This document shows, one piece after another, positions 19,981 to 25,605 of a stretch of 25,605 nucleotides of DNA. This DNA comes from a virus: IMG/VR virus record IMGVR_UViG_3300044535_000421, positions 1 through 25,605 of that record; one strand, written 5' to 3'. Made by a program: the position numbers and the translations under genes. A model generated the notes under the pieces. The model did not search any database, had not been told where the DNA came from, and worked only from the letters and a program-made list of their open reading frames with translations. Position 1 is the stretch's first letter, and every line of letters starts with the position of its first letter.

Positions 19981-22832
19981 TAGAGAGTCAAATCTCCGCC
20001 TAGCACCCAAGTATTAGATGCACGTTTGGTAAGCACCGCCTGTGACCACTGAGCCCTAGTCTTATTTCCAGGAGTATAGTTTAGGGTTACTGAAGGGCCA
20101 GTAACTGTGAGCTGCCCAGTTCCAGTTTGCAAAATTGCAATTGTCGCTCCTACTGGAATGCTTGTAGAGTCCGTAGGCACTGTAATAGTTGTTGTGACGC
20201 TAAATTCAACTAAGCTATTTGCATCTCCAGATTGCAATGTGTAAGTTCCTGAAGTCCCACCGGAGTTAATTGAAACAAAAGAGGAAGGTCCTGTTGGGCC
20301 TGTAGGACCTGTAGGACCTACAGATCCTGTAGGACCTGTATTTCCAGTCGCTCCCGTTGGGCCTGTAGGTCCTGCTGGTCCTGTGTCACCCTTGTCACCA
20401 GTTCGCACAAAAGTGATGGTTACGTCTAGGCCGTCAGCAAATGATGCAACTGAGCCAGATAGGTAAGCAATTGGTACATGGAAGTACCCAGTGTCATGAG
20501 CGTGGGGGCCGTTGATGGCGTAGTAAACGTAGTTGTCTGGGTCAGCAGTTTCGCTTACACGGAAGTGGCCCTTGATTGTTGACGTTGAGTCGTCGATAGT
20601 CTGTAGGTAGTTGGTTACATCTACAGCGTTGATGTCAAGGATGTCGATGAATAATGCAGTTGCAGTAGTCAACGTGTTATTGAACTTTAGGTTTCCAGAA
20701 CCTGGGTCAGACTCAGTAGTGTTAGTCAGGTAGTTGTAGTCAAACGAGGCTCCACCAAATGAACCTTCTGGACCAGTAGCGCCTGTAGCGCCTGTTGGTC
20801 CTGTAGGTCCTGCATCTCCTTGTGCTCCTGTTGGACCGGTAGGTCCTACGGCACCAGTTGCGCCTGTCGGCCCGGTTGCACCAGTTTCGCCTTGAGGACC
20901 GGTAGAACCAGTTAACCCAGTAGCTCCAGTAGGGCCAGTTGGACCCTCAACACCTGTTGCTCCCGTAGGACCGGTAGAACCAACCTGACCTTGTGGCCCA
21001 GTCGGACCAATGTCTCCCTGAGGTCCAGTAGGACCAGGATCACCTTGAGGGCCAGTTGGTCCAATATCTCCTTGCGGACCAGTTGGTCCCACATCTCCCT
21101 GAACGCCCTGTGGTCCTGTTGGCCCAGTAGGTCCTACAGGGCCCGTAGCACCGTCATTGCCCTGAGGTCCTGAAGGACCTAGCTCTCCAGGTACACCCTG
21201 TTCTCCTTGGGCTCCTGTGGGCCCTGTAGGGCCAATAGGACCCGTTTCTCCCTGTGGTCCAGTAGCTCCAGTAGGACCAGTTGGACCTGCAGGACCTTGC
21301 ATACCTTGGTCACCTTCAGGTCCCTGTGCACCGTCATTACCTTGAGGTCCAGTAGGACCGGTCGGACCGACTTCGCCCCTATCAGCTACCGGAGTCCAAG
21401 AAGCATTTATTGATCCGGGAGTTGGAGGGTACCCAGGGTTATTTGGGTTTCCTGTTCTGTAGTAAAAGCCGCCTTGATATGTGACAGCGTCGCCATAAGT
21501 GTAATCTGCGCCATTATCATAGGCACCTATTAAAGTCCAGGGTTCCGGTCCAGTTGCTCCTGTTGGACCTGTAGGACCTGTGTCTCCGGTTGTACCAGAA
21601 GGACCAGTAGGACCAGTAACGGTAGAGGCAGCACCAGTAGGGCCAGTTGGTCCTACACCTGTAGTCATTAGAGCCGCCGAGAACCAAGTACCTTGTCCTG
21701 CTCCTCCCCACTGAAGACTTCTTGTAGAAGAGTCTCCGTTATACGCAGTGAAGTCTACGTAGTCAGTTGAACCATTTAGATAGACAATCCTGCTTCCACC
21801 CTGCGATGAACCAGAGCCAGTTACTGTTTGATTTTGGAAGATTGCAAAGGTACTTCCATTCTTGCGAATTTGAACGTTGTATTGGTTAGTTGTTACCCCA
21901 GCGGCAGTCCACCATGCGTGCAAAGCAATGTTGTAATAGCCAGCAATGTTAGGAGTGAACTGCTTAGAAGTAGCATTCCACCAACTGTTTGGGTCAACGT
22001 CATCTACAAAAGAAATAAGTATGTCGTTTGTGTTTGATGCAATTGACTGGTCACCAGACAATTTTCCAGTTGCAACTGTGTCAGTGGCTGAAATATTAGC
22101 ACTAGGACCCGTAGCTCCAGTTGCACCTGTAGCTCCAGTAGCGCCTGTTGGACCTGTTGGCCCTGTGGCACCAGTAGGCCCTGTTGGACCGGTCGGACTT
22201 ACTAATGACTTGTTGACCCATAGTTCATTGTCTGCATCATAGGCCAAGACCTGATCTTCTGTGGGTGAAGTTAGTAACACATCGTGTAACTCGTGTAAAC
22301 CAGCTTGCTGTGTCCACATACGTACAAAAATGCGGCCTGAACTAGAGTTTACTTTTGTTACAATTGCAACTGAAATTGCAAGATTTGGAGAAGAAGGCTC
22401 AGTTGTAGTAAACCCACCAGGTGTTGAAGGGTTTATGAATAAAACATCTCCAAGAGTATAAGAACTAGTGTTTACGCCGTGTACGTCACCAGTTATAGTC
22501 ATAAACCCTGATGATCCGTTGGCTACAGTTTCATACATAACACCAAGCATGTAGCGTGGTTCTACTGAGCCATCGGCAACTGCCTTAGCAACACGAATCT
22601 GGTCACCAGTTGCACCGACAGCCATAACTGCTGTTCCAACAGGAAGCGATGCACCAGAATCATTTTTTACAATTATTCTTGTATCAGGTGAGTAATCTCC
22701 AACCCAATTAACTCCATCATGAAAGTAGATTCTACTTTCATCAGCCTTGAAAAACAGATTGCCAGCAGAGCCTGCCGAAGGGAGAGTATTACCCGACGGC
22801 AGGCCTACTGGAGTTAAAAACTGTCTTGACAA
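19980..22832 (-). CDS. Collagen-like tail fibre protein
   Basis: 950 residues. Start is TTG at 22832 with AAGGA 6-7 bases upstream. Domains in order: N-terminal module 1-210 starting [11 protein letters not shown], like the upstream fibre's MARQFLTGIDL; collagen Gly-x-y 213-243; a C1q-like beta-domain 245-392 ([18 protein letters not shown]); collagen 393-431; a CBM5/12-like module 437-485 ([19 protein letters not shown], then W479); a long collagen stretch 488-690; a beta-domain 691-810; collagen 811-850; a C-terminal beta-domain 851-950. The collagen units are mostly Gly-Pro-Thr with GPQGD and GET blocks. Known for bacterial and phage collagens: they form trimers without hydroxyproline. Likely a long trimeric fibre with binding heads for host recognition. 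CBM-like and C1q-like identifications are by eye. Confidence 0.88.
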   Translation of the reverse strand: MSRQFLTPVGLPSGNTLPSAGSAGNLFFKADESRIYFHDGVNWVGDYSPDTRIIVKNDSGASLPVGTAVMAVGATGDQIRVAKAVADGSVEPRYMLGVMYETVANGSSGFMTITGDVHGVNTSSYTLGDVLFINPSTPGGFTTTEPSSPNLAISVAIVTKVNSSSGRIFVRMWTQQAGLHELHDVLLTSPTEDQVLAYDADNELWVNKSLVSPTGPTGPTGATGPTGPTGATGATGATGATGPSANISATDTVATGKLSGDQSIASNTNDILISFVDDVDPNSWWNATSKQFTPNIAGYYNIALHAWWTAAGVTTNQYNVQIRKNGSTFAIFQNQTVTGSGSSQGGSRIVYLNGSTDYVDFTAYNGDSSTRSLQWGGAGQGTWFSAALMTTGVGPTGPTGAASTVTGPTGPSGTTGDTGPTGPTGATGPEPWTLIGAYDNGADYTYGDAVTYQGGFYYRTGNPNNPGYPPTPGSINASWTPVADRGEVGPTGPTGPQGNDGAQGPEGDQGMQGPAGPTGPTGATGPQGETGPIGPTGPTGAQGEQGVPGELGPSGPQGNDGATGPVGPTGPTGPQGVQGDVGPTGPQGDIGPTGPQGDPGPTGPQGDIGPTGPQGQVGSTGPTGATGVEGPTGPTGATGLTGSTGPQGETGATGPTGATGAVGPTGPTGAQGDAGPTGPTGATGATGPEGSFGGASFDYNYLTNTTESDPGSGNLKFNNTLTTATALFIDILDINAVDVTNYLQTIDDSTSTIKGHFRVSETADPDNYVYYAINGPHAHDTGYFHVPIAYLSGSVASFADGLDVTITFVRTGDKGDTGPAGPTGPTGATGNTGPTGSVGPTGPTGPTGPSSFVSINSGGTSGTYTLQSGDANSLVEFSVTTTITVPTDSTSIPVGATIAILQTGTGQLTVTGPSVTLNYTPGNKTRAQWSQAVLTKRASNTWVLGGDLTL
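20283..22196 (-). repeat. Four collagen-like Gly-x-y repeat segments
   Basis: Segments at 22196-22104, 21656-21540, 21371-20763 and 20402-20283 encode Gly-x-y triplets, mostly GPT and GAT. The longest is 203 residues. At DNA level the 9-base unit for GPT recurs (GGTCCTACA- or GGACCAGTT-like on the coding strand) with many synonymous changes. Confidence 0.9.
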
Positions 22833-22838
22833 GATTGG

Positions 22839-22843
22839 TCCTT
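22839..22843 (-). promoter_or_regulatory. Ribosome binding site for the TTG start of the collagen-like fibre
   Basis: AAGGA on the minus strand, 6 bases before the TTG at 22832. It overlaps the stop region of the upstream fibre gene. The protein start it defines ([11 protein letters not shown]) matches the start of the upstream fibre (MARQFLTGIDL), which confirms it. Confidence 0.75.
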
Positions 22844-22844
22844 A

Positions 22845-24101
22845 TTAGCCGATTACAACTACACGGTAAGACGTTGCAGTGACAGTTGTTGCGGCGGCCC
22901 ATGACAACGTTACAACTGTAGTGCTTGTGTGCACTACATCAACCTCTACCAGTGCATCAGATGATAGCTCACGTACTTGGACAGTTAGATCTTTAGTTCC
23001 CATGTTGTGGGTAACTGCCCATGTAACTTGTCCACCTGATGGAGTTAGTTCCGGGTTGCTTACTGCGTATTTGGTAGTAAACCCAAGTTCGGTTTTTGCC
23101 CCTGCAGCAGTAGTTGCACCAGTACCGCCATTAGCAACTGGTAGAGTACCATTAAATGAAATAGCATTTCCGGAAATTGCAATGTTAGTTCCTGCGGTGT
23201 ACTCATTAGCAGCCGAGAACTGAGTCCAAGTGGTTGCACCTGCTGAGTAAGTAGTAACAATCCAGCCAGTGGCAGCATAGGTTCCGTCAGTTACAAGAAC
23301 ATATGAGCCCTTTTCTAGTTCGCTAGCAACAGGATCAGCGTCTGCCGCACGAGCAGGCGCACCCGATGCTGCTACAACGTAAATACCGTTTTCAGTGGCG
23401 GTTGCCTGGTTCTTAATAAGGATGCGGTCACCAGCAACAAGAGTTACTCCACCAACAGTGTCGCCAGCCTCAAAATCAGATGCTAGAGTTCCAGCGGCTG
23501 AAGTTGCAGCACGTACTGATTCCTTAACATTCAAACCTTGAACAGCACCATCAACGTAAGTCTTAGATGCAATCGTGTTTGTGTCTACCGAAATTGCTCC
23601 AGTAGTGTCGTTATATGACAAGCCAGTTCCAACTGCATTACCTACAGCATCCTGAGCACGCTCATCTGTAAAGTAAAGGTTGGTAGTTCCTTCAGTTAGG
23701 TCATCAGTGTCTTTACCTGTCCACTGGTCAGCAACAGAGAAATTAAGCTTAGTTTCTCCATCAACATATGAAACAGTAATGCCTGTCTGAGAACCGTTAG
23801 TAATTAGGGTTCCAACGGCATCCTGAGCTCGCTCATCAGTAAAGTATTTATTAGTTGAGCCTTCTTCAATATCATCAGTGGTTAGTGCGTTAATAGCAGC
23901 AGTAATAGCGCTAGTTACATCGCCACCTTGAGCCAAAGTAATCCATGCAGAACCACTGTAGTAGCGAAGGGTGTTATCGCTAGTGTTGTAGTACACCTGA
24001 CCAGCAACTGGGCTAGATGGTGCACTTGAGAGGTTTTGAATGCGGGCATTCAATAGCTCATTTTTGTTCAGGTCAATACCTGTTAGAAATTGTCTTGCCA
24101 T
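22845..24101 (-). CDS. Modular tail fibre protein
   Basis: 418 residues; ATG at 24101 with AAGGAA 9 bases upstream. N-terminus MARQFLTGIDLNKNELLNAR is a typical phage fibre attachment start. Residues 30-58 (GQVYYNTSDNTLRYYSGSAW) are a common fibre module. Residues 76-97 and 132-154 are two copies of 'D-D-x-x-EG-x-TN-x-YFTDERAQDAVG'. Residues 180-295 form a module with 'GDRILIKNQATATENGIYVV'. 'VANGGTGATTAAGAKTELGF' (322-341) is a widespread fibre linker. The C-terminal 70 residues ('QVTWAVTHNMGTKDLTVQV') form a beta-domain also found in the small upstream gene. No collagen repeats. Likely a short tail fibre or fibre adaptor that carries the collagen-like fibre. Confidence 0.85.
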   Translation of the reverse strand: MARQFLTGIDLNKNELLNARIQNLSSAPSSPVAGQVYYNTSDNTLRYYSGSAWITLAQGGDVTSAITAAINALTTDDIEEGSTNKYFTDERAQDAVGTLITNGSQTGITVSYVDGETKLNFSVADQWTGKDTDDLTEGTTNLYFTDERAQDAVGNAVGTGLSYNDTTGAISVDTNTIASKTYVDGAVQGLNVKESVRAATSAAGTLASDFEAGDTVGGVTLVAGDRILIKNQATATENGIYVVAASGAPARAADADPVASELEKGSYVLVTDGTYAATGWIVTTYSAGATTWTQFSAANEYTAGTNIAISGNAISFNGTLPVANGGTGATTAAGAKTELGFTTKYAVSNPELTPSGGQVTWAVTHNMGTKDLTVQVRELSSDALVEVDVVHTSTTVVTLSWAAATTVTATSYRVVVIG

Positions 24102-24113
24102 TTTATTCTTTCC

Positions 24114-24509
24114 TTAGGAGAGGACTGCAGTTCCAGAGATAGCTGCTGAGAACTGGATAGTTAATAGGTTTACATTTGTATGTGTTACATTCCCCTCCGC
24201 AATATTCCCCGCACTATCAAATGCAGTAACATTAGGTCGAAAATGCAGATTGTGAGTAATAGACCAGGTTGTTTGTGCGGACGATTGTACGTGACGATAA
24301 GAAACTGCTGCCGGAATGAGCTCCAGAATCTGCTCGTTTGTGACTCCTGGGCCTGTAGGGCCTGTAGGGCCTCGCTGACCTGGAACTCCAGGCAGCAAAG
24401 TTATGTCAATCTCTGGGTACCCAGGACTGTTAGGAACAAAGGCTCCAGTGCCAGAAAGTAAAGCCACATCCATTTCTGGCATTAGTGGAGCATCAGGATT
24501 AATAGCCAT
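24114..24509 (-). CDS. Small fibre/adaptor protein with a mini-collagen segment
   Basis: 131 residues, TAATG overlap with the connector gene. N-terminal residues 8-44 have two similar units, 'P-x-MPEMDVALLSGTG' and 'PGYPEIDITLLPGVPG'. A short Gly-x-y stretch ([12 protein letters not shown], 44-55) and a helix (TNEQILELIPAAV) precede a beta-domain from about residue 72: 'TTWSITHNLHFRPNVTAFDSAGNI...LLTIQFSAAISGTA'. That domain matches the C-terminal domain of the 418-residue fibre. Likely a small trimeric structural component linked with the fibre system. Confidence 0.75.
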   Translation of the reverse strand: MAINPDAPLMPEMDVALLSGTGAFVPNSPGYPEIDITLLPGVPGQRGPTGPTGPGVTNEQILELIPAAVSYRHVQSSAQTTWSITHNLHFRPNVTAFDSAGNIAEGNVTHTNVNLLTIQFSAAISGTAVLS

Positions 24510-25567
24510 TAGAGAATTGCAGTCCTAACACGTTGGGTGAAGAAATCGCCGCCCTTAATTTCATCGTAATCATTATCTGCGTTCTTAATGGCTATTGACC
24601 AGTAAGTGCGGCTAGCAAGTCTGAGAGTAGTGTCTTTATCTAACGAAAGTGCCAACTCAGTGCTTACTGGGTCATCGTTATCGGTACGGACAACTTCAAA
24701 CTCACGGAATGTTTGAACGCTTCCTCGCTGGTGCAAAATACGTGCAACAAGTTCAACGTCAGTGTAGTCACCCTCAAGAGTAATAGTTGTAGAGAAGGCA
24801 CGACCTTGGTAGGCGGTGAGATCACCAGCCTCAGTAGGCCATGGAGCAGGTTTGTCTCCATAAGTTGGGTCTGAGTCGTTGACTCTTTGTGGCCATGATC
24901 TGTCATCAACTTCTTGTGGCTTGTATACAGGAACATACCGGTTTGTTGCCTTAGATATACGGCGAAGTGTGAATACATCAATACTATAAAGACCAACACC
25001 AAGTTGAACACAAAGTTCACGATACTGATTTTGACGAGAAGTTACCATATCCATTAACTGTCGGTAACGTTCTGATCTAGGGATATTCACGCCATCTGGG
25101 GCTGAAATATCAATATCAAATGAGGCATCAGTTGCCAAAGTATAGAGTGCCAAAGTAGTGGCATAAATTGTCAGAGGGTATTCTTCAATAGATGGAAGAT
25201 TAGTTATAGTGATCTTACGGCCAAGAACGTCAGTATGACGTGCGGTGTGATCACCTAAAGCAGTGTTTACTATGTTCGAAAGCTCTGCGTAGGTAAAATA
25301 CCTGTAATACATGCCACTTACAGTAAACTCAGAGCCATCATCTGGAACATTGTCAATTACTAGAACACCAGTAGACTCTTCAACTGAGGTTGTGTTAGTT
25401 ATGTCTACGTTATTTTTATAGACAATCACTGAGTCGGCATCTAGGGGAGAATAGTGGAGTTTAAACCTGTTGGTAGTCCCATCCGCAACAAATTGCGTAA
25501 CAAAAGACTTACCAAGATCGCCAAGTTCAAAGCGAACTCGCTCTACAAGACTGCTTACAGAAGCCAC
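24509..25567 (-). CDS. Probable neck/connector structural protein
   Basis: 352 residues. Start is GTG at 25567 with GGAGG 5 bases upstream. N-terminus MASVSSLVERVRFELGDLGK, then a beta-rich domain (residues 20-100) with 'VADGTTNRFKLHYSPLDADSVIVYKNN'. A helical domain follows with 'YYRYFTYAELSNIVNTALGD' and 'PSIEEYPLTIYATTLALYTLATDASFD'. Residues 195-215 hold 'FTLRRISKATNRYVPVY', followed by 'KPQEVDDRSWPQRVND'. I recall similar proteins in phages of this general type, next to head and tail genes, but not their exact assignment; connector or neck is an inference. The last 100 residues form another beta-domain. Confidence 0.7.
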   Translation of the reverse strand: MASVSSLVERVRFELGDLGKSFVTQFVADGTTNRFKLHYSPLDADSVIVYKNNVDITNTTSVEESTGVLVIDNVPDDGSEFTVSGMYYRYFTYAELSNIVNTALGDHTARHTDVLGRKITITNLPSIEEYPLTIYATTLALYTLATDASFDIDISAPDGVNIPRSERYRQLMDMVTSRQNQYRELCVQLGVGLYSIDVFTLRRISKATNRYVPVYKPQEVDDRSWPQRVNDSDPTYGDKPAPWPTEAGDLTAYQGRAFSTTITLEGDYTDVELVARILHQRGSVQTFREFEVVRTDNDDPVSTELALSLDKDTTLRLASRTYWSIAIKNADNDYDEIKGGDFFTQRVRTAIL

Positions 25568-25605
25568 TGTTCCTCCGAAAATGTTTTCATTTTAGTTTCC
25601 CTTAA

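Noticed and set aside
20283-20340. Palindromic GTAGGACCTACAG-like sequences as operators or hairpins
   Set aside because: They arise from the Gly-Pro-Thr codon repeats inside the collagen gene and have no regulatory context.
1-25605. tRNA genes, integrase, transposons or attachment sites
   Set aside because: None seen by eye; no cloverleaf-like gaps exist because almost all bases are coding.

Overview
The window is a stretch of a tailed-phage genome (Caudoviricetes) with a contractile tail. A tail sheath protein, a T4 gp19-type tail tube protein and a tape measure protein with a peptidase domain lie in consecutive genes, which is the myovirus tail order. Every supported gene is on the minus strand, so transcription runs from base 25605 towards base 1. 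Genes are packed end to end with TAATG, ATGA and 8-base start/stop overlaps and mostly clear Shine-Dalgarno sequences. No integrase, tRNA or replication gene is present. The host cannot be read from this window. Moderate GC and the mix of families (collagen-like fibres, GT61, lysine-rich small proteins) would fit an uncultured aquatic phage, but that is inference.

Layout in transcription order. (1) 25567-24509: a probable neck/connector protein. (2) 24509-18553: four adhesin or fibre genes: a small one with a short Gly-Pro-Thr stretch, a modular fibre, a 950-residue collagen-like fibre, and a fibre with a long Tyr-Thr-Ser repeat. (3) 18543-12477: an accessory cassette made of two paralogous proteins of unknown function flanking a third small unknown, a CxxCxxCC metal-binding protein, a GT61 glycosyltransferase, a HAD phosphatase, a sugar nucleotidyltransferase, a GDPD-like protein and a GT2 glycosyltransferase with a helical-repeat tail. 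(4) 12459-11320: a cysteine-rich adhesin built on the same split domain as the Tyr-Thr-Ser repeat fibre. (5) 11320-10273: a zinc-ribbon-like 53-residue protein and two unknown, possibly neck, proteins. (6) 10273-7699: eight small lysine-rich proteins, most with a poly-lysine C-terminus, with a GNAT acetyltransferase gene among them. This block ends in the only clear rho-independent terminator seen. (7) 7575-1: the tail module: a small unknown, two neck/tail-completion candidates, sheath, tube, a two-gene chaperone-like pair, tape measure with an M23 peptidase, and an incomplete baseplate-type gene that runs off the left edge.

How the parts may work together. The neck and tail genes build the contractile injection machine. 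The fibre genes provide host recognition. The sugar cassette sits between fibres whose Thr/Ser-rich repeats resemble known bacterial O-glycosylation substrates, so it may decorate the virion or alter the host surface. The lysine-rich block encodes strongly basic peptides that could neutralise packaged or host DNA, and the adjacent acetyltransferase could act on them. These functional links are inference. Four genes that a long-ORF scan would miss (51, 50, 53 and 56 residues) were found by reading the gaps between larger genes.
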